Below are positions 10,935 through 21,988 of a DNA stretch of 64,000 nt, in pieces (within the stretch, counting starts at the first letter, position 1; every line of letters starts with the position of its first letter). The translations under genes and the position numbers were made by a program. The DNA is taken from positions 1,240,001-1,304,000 of the forward strand of contig JAPEHQ010000011.1 in assembly GCA_027405735.1 (NCBI GenBank), read 5' to 3'. This stretch comes from Mucor racemosus (taxonomy: Eukaryota; Mucoromycota; Mucoromycetes; Mucorales; Mucoraceae). The notes under the pieces are model-generated. The model was given only the letters and a program-made list of their open reading frames with translations, searched no databases and was not told where the DNA came from.

Positions 10935-11982
10935 CTATACACAAATGGTCAAACACAAGGATGAAAATCCTATTACAAAAATTACAATACACAAATCTCT
11001 AAAAATGCGATTAGCCATTACACCATATTTTTGAATCAAAAAAGCAGGATGCTGTAATTGCTGAGGTAATTGACTAGCAACATTGAGAAAGGAAGCTTCT
11101 TCAGGGGTTTTGAGATGCTGTATCTAATGTTAGATATTGGTAGATAAAGCTGCATTGATTGATCAACTTACGGGATGATATACATTTCTGCCGAATTGTA
11201 AGGTTATTTCTAGTACAGCAAAATACCAAAATACAGGCTACATTCATTACAAGATATGGGTGAATACAGGATCAAACATCAAACGGCTAATAAATGACTT
11301 ACAAAATGAACCGTTGCTGTCACACCACCAGTGCCAATAGCCGATGGATTTTGAATCAACTTCGGTACCTGATTTAATCCATGCGCCTTTGCTTCCTCAT
11401 AAATTGCCAATATACCCAACCAAACCATAGAAATAAAATGTAATAAATTCCAGTACTTGTTGGCAGGATGTGATGATCGTTTAGGCTCTGGGCTTGTTTT
11501 TCGCAACATGTTGGCTAATAGCAGTTGGGGTATTTTACCGCCGAGAAATCCATTCTCATTCAATGCATTAGCCTGCTCTTCTTCAATTGCCTTTCGAACA
11601 GCGGGACGATGTTGCTGTTGTCTTTTTACTGAAGAGGTTGAGGGAGAAGGTGTGGCAGATATTAAACGCTCTTCATATTTTTGGCGACGTGGGTCGGAAG
11701 GAGAAGGGTAGTGCTCTGCAATTGTATTTTTCTCGTTAATTGAACTGGTGATCGAAGTGGTGGATGTTGATGGAGAGGGTGAAGGAGAAGGCGTTTCTCG
11801 TAGAGCTGTTTTTGCGTTGATTTAGTTGATTGTTTGTCAAAAGGAGTCATAGATATACATGTTTACGTACCTGTTTGGCTACCAGTAATTTTGCTCAGTC
11901 TGCTCTCTGCAGAAGCTAAAATTCTTTGCTGTCTTCTAGCACGACGTCTTTCTATTTTTTCTTGTTCAGCAATATCACCCAT
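10935..11982 (-). CDS. GET2: GET2-like subunit of the tail-anchored protein receptor
   Basis: Four exons on the minus strand: 11982-11871, 11805-11303, 11237-11172 and 11123-10935; 289 residues. Get2 with Get1 forms the ER receptor that accepts tail-anchored proteins from the Get3 ATPase. The N-terminus carries the basic Get3-binding helix (EKIERRRARRQQRILASAES), the signature of Get2/CAML proteins. A Ser/Pro/Thr linker follows, then three hydrophobic segments: about residues 150-172 (YWNLLHFISMVWLGILAIY), one in exon 3 (PVFWYFAVLEITLQFG) and one at the C-terminus (DLCIVIFVIGFSSLCLTI). All introns are GT-AG, with donors GTACGT, GTAAGT and GTAAGT. Overall similarity in this family is low, so the call rests on the motif plus topology. 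Confidence 0.82.
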
Positions 11983-12299
11983 GGTTTTGTCAAAAAAGTG
12001 AAAAAGACTGAACATATTGTGTGTAAATCTGATATTTAAACGCTTGAATAATCACGTGTAATGCGATACCCACGGAGATAGATGGATCTGATAATTGTGC
12101 GAAACCCTTCATATAAAGAAAACTACTGTTGTTTCTTATAGTGGTATCTAATATGTTAATCTTATGTTAATGGTAGCTCTACCTCATTGTAAAGACTAAT
12201 ACTTGCTATGTGTAAGCATGAGAAATACATCCATAAATTACTGAGTCTGAATTAATGTACCTGTTCGGAAATATGGTTGAATTTGAAGAAATTAATCCA

Positions 12300-13560
12300 C
12301 ATTTGCCAATGTTCAAAAATCAGAGCATGCACTCTTTTCTATAACTAACCTCATATTAAATATATTTTAGAATTGTATATCTTATACATTACTAAACAGA
12401 TATAAATTGGTCGCATTATGCTACCTATTCCTAAATTTATTCTATATCTCACGAAAGACTCGAAAACAGGTGCATTTTGCTGTTTTCTTCCTTAAAAACT
12501 CAATCTCACTTGTCATCCCTGCTTTATTTTTTTTCATTAAATAACACTAAGAGAAAATTATATGCCAATGTACCTGAAATGTTCAACTTTAATCCGGAAA
12601 TGAGTATTCAAAAATATCCTATTTTTTGCAGTTGGTATTAATTTTTCAGTGCTAATGTTTCGGATTTTTACGCGTATTTCACTGCTAAAAATCAAAAACT
12701 TTAGGCCTTCATATCTCTACAGAATATTAAGCTATACTAACATTTTTTAATAATAAAACTTGCTTGTTTTAAAGCACTTTATAACATATTGCAATATGAA
12801 AGAATTCCGAGCACTTATTTTTTTTCATTTTTTTGACATTTTTTGTAGTAGATTTCAAAATATTCATTAAATTAAACAGCTTTTTTTTTAGATTCATGTC
12901 ATTAATCTCATTGAGCTCTCTCGGACACAATTTTGTTTTTTTAAAAATATTGATTTTTCGTGGAGATATCCTCAAAAATGTATATAAAGAGATATTTTCA
13001 TTTTTAGTTTCGATATTTCCCTTGTATACCCTAATCCCAAATTCTCAATTTCAAAAAAAAAAAAAAAAATTGGACAAAAATCTCGTTTTCTCTACGAAAA
13101 ATACAGCTAAAAAGTTCAACAATGGACCGATCGATAGATATTGTTTTTGCGCATTATCTTCATTAATTATATTTATAATCTGTTTATAAAACATGATGCA
13201 TATCTTCAAGAAACTACTAAAATTTCAATTGCATTTTACGCAAAATTTTAATGTAAAACATTTGTTTGAATTTTATTTTGATGGATACAGAATCTAAAAT
13301 TGTACAAAAACCATTTAATACGTTAGGTCGACTTACTTTTCAGTTCATGAGCCATTAAACAATTTTGTTTTTGAATCATTTTCTGATCGATTTATCAAAT
13401 CGATTTTGAAACCCAGTGGCCATAGGTTTTAAGTTGTAATATGCACTATTTTTTTTTTGAATATCTGGACAAAAAACCCAGCAAAAAATGCAGAGTAACT
13501 TTGAGTCGGATCCATCTTGTGAAGAATAGAAGAATACAAAAAATTAATACCTCCGCTTAG
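12300..13560 (+). repeat. Repeat family B, copy 1
   Basis: An AT-rich interspersed repeat with inverted copies at 42956-43600 and 55190-56790. Shared landmarks include GCATTATGCTACCTATTCC near 12413, CAAAAATATCCTATTTTTTG near 12608, GTGGAGATATCCTCAAAAAT near 12960 and TTTGAGTCGGATCCATCTTG near 13500. The copy resumes after a 734-bp insertion, at about 14300-14380. No coding sequence or clear termini are visible, so the class is unknown. Confidence 0.65.
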
Positions 13561-14294
13561 TATAATAAGTATATGATATTGTAAAAGATTGAGTCTATTA
13601 AGAAAGAAGCACTACTAAGAGGTGGACGTTGTTGGGGTTACTAATTGTAGTTGACTATTACTCTGGTCAATACTTACTTTTTACTATGTACAGTATTAAG
13701 TGTGATTAATATGTGACAAGTAGAACTGTATTGTAATAGATCGGTTATTATAGTTGTGATTAATAAGCTTATTTGATTAAAATTACTAGTAAAGGAAGAG
13801 AACATATATTTTCACTAATAATGTCCAATGCCTGATTTAGTATTTGCATATTTATATAAAATATGTAACTGAAAATAATTCATGCAATTATTGTTAAAAC
13901 TAGGAATGGGCTTCGATTCGAGTTTGAATCGAGTTTTAACGGAAACGGCCATTCGATTCGAGTTGGAAAACGGCCCGTTCTTTTGTAACCCAGATAAAAA
14001 ACGGGGTGGGAGCAAGTATTGGTTTGCCTTAAGGAGGCTGTTAATAGCAACCTTGTCAAGTTAATATGGGATTATGAATCGATAATAGCATATTTGACAG
14101 TTTCACAACTTGAAGTATTTTTTCAATCCTGTTTTCGAGCTTAGCTAACAAAAAAAGAAAAGAAGAAACTCGAATACCCTCATTCGAGTTTGCATAAAAA
14201 ACGGCCCGTTAAAGCAGTCAAACTCGGTTAACCGTAATACGATGCGTTGTTTGTGAAATCCTAGTTAAAACACCATGTAATGTGAATCATTACA
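13561..14294. mobile_element. Candidate solo LTR (interrupted) in family B
   Basis: This segment is flanked by the 5-bp repeat CTTAG (13556-13560 and 14295-14299). The related stretch near 26400 (inverted) reads straight through with one CTTAG, so the segment is an insertion. Without the hAT-like MITE inside it, it is 363 bp. It ends TTACA and starts TATAAT, so the ends are roughly inverted but the usual TG start is lost. Solo LTR is the best guess; a MITE is possible. Confidence 0.5.
13901..14263. mobile_element. hAT-like MITE, 363 bp
   Basis: Flanked by a perfect 8-bp target duplication GTTAAAAC (13893-13900 and 14264-14271). The ends are TAGGAATGGG... and ...GAAATCCTA, giving a short imperfect inverted repeat starting TAGGA. 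An 8-bp duplication with a TAGG-type end is typical of hAT elements. The interior repeats the motif ATTCGAGT in both orientations, as subterminal transposase sites often do. It is too short for a transposase and so non-autonomous. Confidence 0.8.
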
Positions 14295-14560
14295 CTTAGG
14301 TGCCCAATTTTTTATAATCAATTTTAGATCAATCTTGGTAATTTTGGTCCATTTTGGTCCATTTTGGTCAATGTTTGTTAAATTGAAATAGGCTTGCTTG
14401 CATATAAACCTGCTTACTTGCCTGCTTTCAAGTCACGTAAGCAAGCATGTAACACAGGGCAAATGTATTCAATTTACGTAATTTTAGCTTTGAAAATGTC
14501 AAAATGAAGCACATTTTGAACTAATTGAAATGTCAAAAGGGTCTATATAAATAATCTTAC

Positions 14561-17500
14561 CACTACAGCCAACCTGTGCTGCACACGATAATTTTGTTAT
14601 GCCCAGGTGGGCTGCACACTATAGCCTTATTTGTTGTGCCCACTGAATATGGCTAAAAAGATAACAAGATGCACATGGGCACAAAAAAAGAAACTGCACA
14701 CGAGCACAACGTTAAGCCCGTATGATGTGCAGAATTATAGATTCTGTCCATGTGCATGACACTAACCCAAAATGTGCATAATAGTAGAATTGCCCATAAA
14801 AAACCTACCATTATCCCTATTTGTGCATCATAATATCATAATAATAAAATCTGACCATGAGCATAATGAGCTGATCGTATGGGCACAAATCGGTTTATAC
14901 ATGAGCATAATGCCGTTCTCAAAATTCCATTGCATTTTTTTACTGGAATGGGTTTTAATTACATTTGCTTTTATTAATATAGATTATAGATAATACAATT
15001 CTTCAATACGTTGTTGATGTAATAGAGCAATACATGCAAGAGCCGATATATTTACGATTATCATCATTTGTAAATATGTTTATAGCTATAATGTTTGCAG
15101 CAACAATGGTTTTTACTCGAGCATAAAATTGAATAACACTTACTGCTTAGTAAATTTATATGCAAACCAAATCTAAGGTTATAAATGTTACTTTATCGCA
15201 CATAAAATTTAAACAAATCAACCATCTTTAAACTGACTATTTTAGTTTACGATTGTCAGCTGTAAAAAGATTTGTTTTCAAGTGCACGCTAGCTACAATC
15301 GGAACTATAGTTATTAGACAAAACATTAGATTATTCTTTTTTTTTTTTGTTTTTATATCATTTGAAATTTTATTACTTTTCTGGAACATTTCGTGGATTT
15401 GTAGCCAGTTCTAGCCTTTAATTGAGTAGATATAAATATCCTTGTCTTCGATTTGATCTGATAATCAAGAAATACGTCCAACAATACAGTAGTAAATAAT
15501 GATATTTGATCTTAGAGCGCGGTTAAATGAAAATATCATTCTGTAATATAAACTGCTACCTATATTAAAAACGTTTGTTGTCCCTTATGTTGGCATGCAT
15601 ATTCAGTTAAAGAAAAGAATACCAGCTTGATAGTCTGATATGCCTCATCAAATGGTGAATATAACCTTGGAATATGAAAACAAAAAGAGGGAAACAACAC
15701 ATCTAGAAAAGGATTTTTAAGGCTTTACATTATTCAGCGCAATTAAAACCTTGCTAAATTGCACATTTCAGCCAATGTAAAAGCAGAATTACAGCATATG
15801 AACTACAAACTAAATAAAATAGGCAATATCTGTTATCATAGAACCATGCATTTTTCTACCACAAAAACCATCTGTCATACCATATATTCATTAAAAATTG
15901 CAAAAGGGAGCCCGTAGAGCGACGCCGTAATTCAGCATAATAGCAAGCTTGGACGGCTAAGTCTCTTATACTATGGTATATCTAAGTTTTAAATAAAAAA
16001 GCGTTTTCTTTAAAACTTTTCTTATATTTAACCACGTACGGTCTGAAACTTCAGACTTTGTAGCGGACATTTTCGGGGCTCATTTTATCCTTACCAACAC
16101 TCATGATTTTGATCAAAAAACAGAAAAATCAAATTTTGATATCAAAATAAATGTTTAAATATACTACATTGTGAGAGAAAATTGTAGCCACGGCTAATAC
16201 ACATTTTATAAAAGCTTAATATTAAATGTTAAGTAATGAAACTTTGTACTTTTGCCCCAAAAACGGTTTTTTGATTAAAGGATTTTCATGTAATATTTTG
16301 CAATCAAAAAATTTGTTGTTTTTTATTGAGCAAATAGAGCACTAAATCCTGTGTATGTGTATATTTTTTGTTTTTATAATTGGTACTATAATTAACTCTA
16401 CATTTGCAAAATCAGAAAAAAAAAATTAAAAAATGTCAAAATTGATGATCTGGACGAAAATATTTTCCTAAATTAATATCCCGATTATAAGCCTTGTGAG
16501 TCTTAAGAATAAGAGATTTTATAATACTTGAGAATTTTTTCAAGAATTTATGATGCTGTACACACTTGATTCAAGCTTACTACTGTAAACCTGTATACAT
16601 GTTAATATTAGTGTGATAGTTTATTTGATGATAATATAGTCTTACATAATAATTAATGCGCTAGAGATGGTTTATATTAAGGTATAGTTTTACCTCCTCT
16701 CCAATATCATAAACACAAATATGGCCATCACTGGAACCTATTACTACCTTTTTATTCTCTTTGTCCTAAGCCGATTTATTCAATGTTCTACCAGAACAAA
16801 CTTTTTACCTAGAAAAATTGATTTATTAGTAAAATCAATTAATAATAACAAGCTAATAAATAATAATTATGGTGTACCTTTGATAGTTGGTAGTGATATA
16901 CAAGACAACATCTTGTTTTCCTCTTCTTAGCTGTTGGCCACTAAATATAAATAAATGCTTTTTAGAAACTAAATAGACTGACATGAGTTTATTCATTCAT
17001 TCAAATCAAGTCAATACTATACATACTTTTATAATCACCAGTTTTTTTTCAGGTGGATATCGACTTTAGTAGACCAAAAAAGCATTGATTATAAAGTGGA
17101 TAATGGAACAAAATGATTAAGTCCTAAATGCTTTTTTTGTTCGAGAAAGATATTACAACGTGCTCTAATATTAACAGTTAATAATTTATTTCCAAATAAA
17201 CAATACGAAAAACATGTACTGTACTTGTACCTGCTACTTGATTTCAGTTTATAAAAAAAATATTAGTCTTTTTTGTTGTAGTTTTAAACGTAAATAAAAG
17301 AGCTGAGGAAAGAGTAGGGAAGAAAAAAGATTTTGTGTATTACAAACAGGAATTTACAAAGGCATAAATACTTTTAGTGTTACCAAACAGGTTGTTGTCG
17401 TTGTTCCCATTTGGTTCCCGAAAGAAGAATATGATGGGCAGAGCTCTTTCAAACATCAAACCCCAAATTTCAAATTGATATATCTCGTCAATAAGGTAAT

Positions 17501-17715
17501 TCTGTTGAATCAGAGTAACTCACATCTGCTTTAAATCATTCAAATTATTTTTGTTATTAATTATATTATGATTGATATGCTTTAATAAATTGACTAAGAA
17601 ACTTTGATCTCATTATTGCTCTGCTCATCTGGGCATAATGATCTTCACAAAATTTTTTATTCTGCCCATCTGTGCAGATCATTATTCCCATGGGAAGCAT
17701 AGTTCGGCAGTAGTG
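14561..17715 (+). mobile_element. Family A (CACTAC-end) element, copy A1, both ends present
   Basis: 3155 bp with terminal inverted repeats: left CACTACAGCCAACCTGTGC, right end (reverse strand) CACTACTGCCGAACTATGC, 15 of 19 positions identical. Both subterminal zones are dense in short motifs such as TGGGCA, GTGCATA and GCACAA in both orientations, a trait of CACTA/En-Spm elements. There is no transposase ORF. It carries a decayed dynein intermediate-chain fragment on the minus strand at 16693-16802. The flanks compared with the empty MITE copy suggest a short (about 4-bp, mutated) target duplication. The superfamily call is inference. Confidence 0.7.
16693..16802 (-). pseudogene. Dynein intermediate chain exon fragment in A1
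   Basis: The minus strand reads, with stops, as SGR-LNKSA...VVIGSSDGHICVYDIGE followed by a degenerate donor. It is the same fragment as at 61052-61248 but more decayed. See that entry for the family argument. Confidence 0.6.
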
Positions 17716-17936
17716 CTGTCAGAGTATTACACTTTTATTAACAATACATCCTTTGGGTGTATTTATACACATTAATTATAATTACTACTAGGGTTTTACT
17801 ATCTAAGAGTATGATGTAAATCAATTATCTGCATTGATTTAATATAACACTAACTATAAACTGAGACCTTGGATGTGAGACCTATAATAAATATTGACAT
17901 AACAATAATATCAGGCTGAAAATATATAGTACAATA

Positions 17937-18160
17937 CTTGCGCTTGCACTCGGAGTTGCTTGACTTTTTGAAAAATTAGATAATGCTTGATTTATGCTTG
18001 GTTGTTTGCTTTCAAAACTGAAATTGCTCGATATACAACTGCTCGACAAACCGTTCCTTAGGCTCGGGCTTGCTTGAGTAACTTTCAAATATTTTTGACT
18101 CGGCAAATGCTTGCTGAAACTGCTTGCGCTCGCTTGAGCTCGATCATTTTGCGAACGCTA
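17937..18160. repeat. TGCTTG/GCTCG motif-rich stretch
   Basis: Many copies of short words such as GCTTGCT, TGCTCGA and CTCGGGCT in an otherwise AT-rich region. The clustering of one word in both orientations recalls the inside of a small hAT-like element, but I could not find matching ends or a target duplication. Confidence 0.3.
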
Positions 18161-18239
18161 ATTTCTATTGAAAACAATTAAAACAAGATACCTATGTGAA
18201 TATATACTAATTAAATTAAGCTGCTGCCACTCCCCCACT

Positions 18240-18850
18240 CGTTCTGGATATAGTTATAAATTGTTACCAGACGTGTTTCAGATACCAGCTTTCATGGGTC
18301 ATTGTGCATTCGATAAGCTTGAGCAACAAGCTGTTTATCTGCTGCTATTTAGTTACACTTACTAAGATCAATAAGCTTGTCAATTCTCGATTGGATATGG
18401 ATCCAAATAAGATCCCCCCATTACAATGATAGGTACGTCTAGTGTTGATTCACAAAACTGCAAAGTTTCAGCTTTTCCGAGTTCTTGTGAGGATGATGGG
18501 GGAAATGGAAGCGCGCACTTTTTTCATCTAATTTGATTGTATGGGCTGTTTCAGATATCCTTTGAAATGTTTTATATAATCAAGTTATGATTCGAAATTG
18601 AATTTTGAAGTTGCATTAAATGTGCAGTAAATTTACAGATGATATATCTTAATTTCATTAGCTAACCGTTTTTTTAAGGGTTTAAGTACAAGTTTCAAAA
18701 GAAACCCTCGTTTTCTCTGCTTAAAAAAATAAAACAACTGATAAAATGCTTTGAATCAATGAATATTGATCCAAATGGAATGAAAGGTTCAAAATATGTA
18801 CTACACCTGTAACATTACCCAGAATTAAGATTTTATTATCTCATTAATTT
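18240..18850 (+). repeat. Repeat family E, copy 1
   Basis: Matches 24990-25650 in inverted orientation and 37043-37240 over part of its length. Shared landmarks include GCAAAGTTTCAGC, GGAAGCGCGCACTTTTTTC and TGGGCTGTTTCAGATATCC around 18460-18560. No ORF, LTR or TIR was recognised. The following sequence to 20525 shows no gene; the 69-codon ORF at 20133 is AT-rich and unconvincing. Confidence 0.55.
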
Positions 18851-20525
18851 GTTGGTTAAATTATAGGAATCAACTACCAACTTTTTTGAATGGGGTCTGA
18901 GACTTGGCAGACCATTTCAAATTTGAAATAACGCTAAAAAATCAATTAAAACCAGCATATATGGCAATGATAACTATCTAAATTGATAAACGAGCATACT
19001 TTTTATGCATAATCAAAGTTGTCGTGCAGTGTATTTCATGTCCTTTTTTCAAAAAAGAAAAAGCCAGATTTAAATATTAATTTAAGTAACTGTACGCAAA
19101 TAAATACTAGAAAAATACTAGAAAATCGTAAATCTTTATTTCTTGGACGAATTGATTTGTTGATGCTCCACAGTTAAATGGTCAAACATCCAGTAGACAA
19201 CATCATCTACTGAATACTTTTTGAAGTTTCGAAAAATTCAATTTTTGATGGGGTTCTTGACAAAAGAAGATTTTATGATGGATTATTGGCCTAAATACAA
19301 ACTTCAGTAACAAAAAAAAAAAACCGTAGTTATATATGAAACGTTCTAAAAGTAAGCTTTTTTTTGGAAATTATAAATCGATTCAGGATTGCATGGGCCA
19401 CAAAATATCTAATTGACAAACTCTGATCTTCAAAACACGTTTTATTTGGCATATATTTGTTTAAATATCGAAGATGAATATCTGGTCTTGATCCATGCAG
19501 GTTAAACTTATCGTACAAAATAAATTACTACTCGCATAGATAGGCATTTTACCCCTGTATCAAATGATTTCCTGTTTCTGGGATCAATTAGACTGATTAA
19601 AGTACCAAAATATACTTGTAGCCTTGATTCCTGAGATATCACAAAGAAATCCTGTGCCTGAATCGGTGTTTCACAATAGTTTTTACATGCACATTTAAAA
19701 ATGTCAGGATTTGACGATATATTATCGGTCGATTCTGCTTGTTCAACCTAGATATTGAGTGAATATTCATATTCGAGAGTTGGAGTAGCTTATAATGTCT
19801 GATTGACATTCACTGAGTAATCACAGCATAACTTTTTAGTATCTTTCTTAAACAGAAGGTGGACCAAAATACAACCGCACAAGTTTAACTATATTTCTGG
19901 GACATAATTCTACAAAATAGAACTACCTGATTTGTATAATGCTTTTATGCTTCAGGATGAAGCACTGTCGTCTGTCAAATAATAAAATAATACATGTTTT
20001 CTTATTGTATCTCAACTTTCAATTATCAAGTGAGCTATTAGCTACATAAAAATGGTAAAATAAAAAATATATTCAAGTAGATTACTATTACAAGTATACA
20101 ATAGTTGTTAGTTTAAATAAAAATCAATCAAAATGGAAAAAAAAAAGTTTACGATAAAAGAGTTGATTTTAGTATACAGAAAAAGGTTTCTAATTCATTA
20201 TGGATTCGAATTTACAGAAAAGGAGCACAATTTTGTTTTCATTTTTCAAAAGTTTCTATTTGTAACCTATAAAAGAATACCACTGTTACACTCAAATATT
20301 CCAAATATGCCAAGTTGTATTAGAAATCCCAACAATTGTTAGTTTTTAGAAAAACCAAGAAAAGCATATGCAGTTTTATTGAAATCAAGTTTCACAAAGG
20401 AAGAAAAGAAAATATGGGGGGAATATCATAAAATTGGGTTCATATAAATAAGTTTTTTTTTTTGTCTTGATCTATAAATTGTTTTATACATATATATTAT
20501 TTACATAAGGTGGATCTTGCTTGAG

Positions 20526-21794
20526 CTAGACGCCGGTGTCTTTAGTTTTAGCATTATTTGTTGTATTTGAAGTTTTTTGTTTCATATAAGACCAATTGAA
20601 TTGATTAGGTTTGTTGTGGTGAAATTTCTTTTTTTGATATTGCTGTGTGAATGAATTGTTGATGAGAAGAGGGACAGACCAAATGCAATTATCAAGAGTA
20701 ACTTTGATTGAATTAGGGCTACTACTAGTGCTATTATTGCCACGTTTGTTGCTCTTTGATTCAGAAATTAACTTATTTTCACTATTATTATTTCCTCCAT
20801 TGCCATGAGTAAGATATCCTTCAATTTCTATTGCTGCATGGTATATTATTTCACTTGTCACTTTCAAGAAATGGGTAATCAAATGTGCCAAGAATTGTAC
20901 TACATATAATCTCCCTTCATCCATCGCAGTATTCATCATCTCTATCGCATTATAAAATGTCTTGATACTGGATTTAACTGGTAAAAGCATTGGTTGAAAA
21001 ATTGTATTCCACATATTCTCTGACAGTTCCTGTGAGCATTCCTGTGCATTTTCATCATAAATACTTCGAATAATGCATGTTGGTCTCGTCTGTGGATCAC
21101 TCGCTGATGTACATGATAAACGTCTGGGAGAATTCATGACTGTAAATGTAACCCATTCAAAATCGCTGTCATCAATGCCATCTTTTGGATGTTGTTTCAA
21201 CCATCTAATCTTAAATGTTGCATAAGCTCTCCGTTGTAATTTGCTTAACCTTTCACATAAAAATCGAACATCTGATTTGTAGACAAACGACATGATAGGA
21301 TGACCTTTGAGCTCATGAGGCGCCTGTGGGAATTCAGAGGAAGGATAAGCATGTTCAATTGTTCCAAACGGACTGAGTCGCAGAATGGTCACCGGTCCTT
21401 TGATGACAGTAGCAGTTGATTTCGCATTGATTATTGATGATGACATTTGAACAGGTCGAATTAACCAATATTCTAGGTCAGTAGCATTGGCAAGTGGATC
21501 AAAATGAGAACAAATTTCAAATGGTATATCACCACAAGACTCATGGCGAAGCATAAAACAAGAATCTTTCAATGTCGAGCGAGGATTAAGAATTTCTATT
21601 GATTTTCCGATTAAATGAGTTGGTTCATAGCCTAGCATATTAAAGACTTCATCTGTAGCAGTAACAATGGTCTGTTTCTCTTTACTGACAATCAGTAAAG
21701 AAGAAGATCTTAAAGGGCAATCATGAAATGAATGACAAACTGTATGTAGCATATTTTTTGTATAGAAGAAAAAAAGATGAAAAAAAGAGAGCAT
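20526..21794 (-). CDS. PAS-domain protein
   Basis: One ORF of up to 422 residues on the minus strand. Residues about 28-80 form a PAS domain (SSSLLIVSKEKQTIVTATDE then FNMLGYEPTHLIGKSIEIL). A second PAS-like fold covers about 130-215 (VTILRLSPFGTIEHAYPSSE then GHPIMSFVYKSDVRFLCERL). PAS domains bind cofactors or partners in light, redox and clock sensing, and fungal white-collar-type proteins carry such pairs. No GATA finger or kinase domain follows; the C-terminus is Ser/Asn-rich and basic. The Met at 21794 precedes a Phe-rich stretch; the Met at 21752 (MLHTVCHSF) is an equally plausible start. It follows the tyrosyl-tRNA synthetase gene in tandem, 194 bp away. The function of this subtype is not known to me. 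Confidence 0.8.
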   Translation of the reverse strand: MLSFFHLFFFYTKNMLHTVCHSFHDCPLRSSSLLIVSKEKQTIVTATDEVFNMLGYEPTHLIGKSIEILNPRSTLKDSCFMLRHESCGDIPFEICSHFDPLANATDLEYWLIRPVQMSSSIINAKSTATVIKGPVTILRLSPFGTIEHAYPSSEFPQAPHELKGHPIMSFVYKSDVRFLCERLSKLQRRAYATFKIRWLKQHPKDGIDDSDFEWVTFTVMNSPRRLSCTSASDPQTRPTCIIRSIYDENAQECSQELSENMWNTIFQPMLLPVKSSIKTFYNAIEMMNTAMDEGRLYVVQFLAHLITHFLKVTSEIIYHAAIEIEGYLTHGNGGNNNSENKLISESKSNKRGNNSTSSSPNSIKVTLDNCIWSVPLLINNSFTQQYQKKKFHHNKPNQFNWSYMKQKTSNTTNNAKTKDTGV

Positions 21795-21988
21795 TTATAA
21801 ATGATTTTCAAGGTTTTAATAGTTTCTCGCGTGGGCTATTTTTTGGCGGGTATCATATGAAAAATTAAAAGCATATGAATGTTTGATCGAATCTAAAAAA
21901 TGGACATGAAAAGTGACACGATATAAATTATTACAGACTTTCATTCGCTTTTCTCACCAAATAATTGTACTACAACTCTGTTTTTATT

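Larger units (their letters stand above)
14527..17902 (-). mobile_element. 220-bp MITE (family D) split by a family A element
   Basis: Positions 14527-14560 and 17716-17902 together (221 bp) match the inverse of the unbroken element at 38210-38429. The outer ends GAAATGTCAA and TTGACATAAC are inverted repeats. The family A element 14561-17715 lies inside it. Flanking target duplication is degenerate. Confidence 0.7.
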
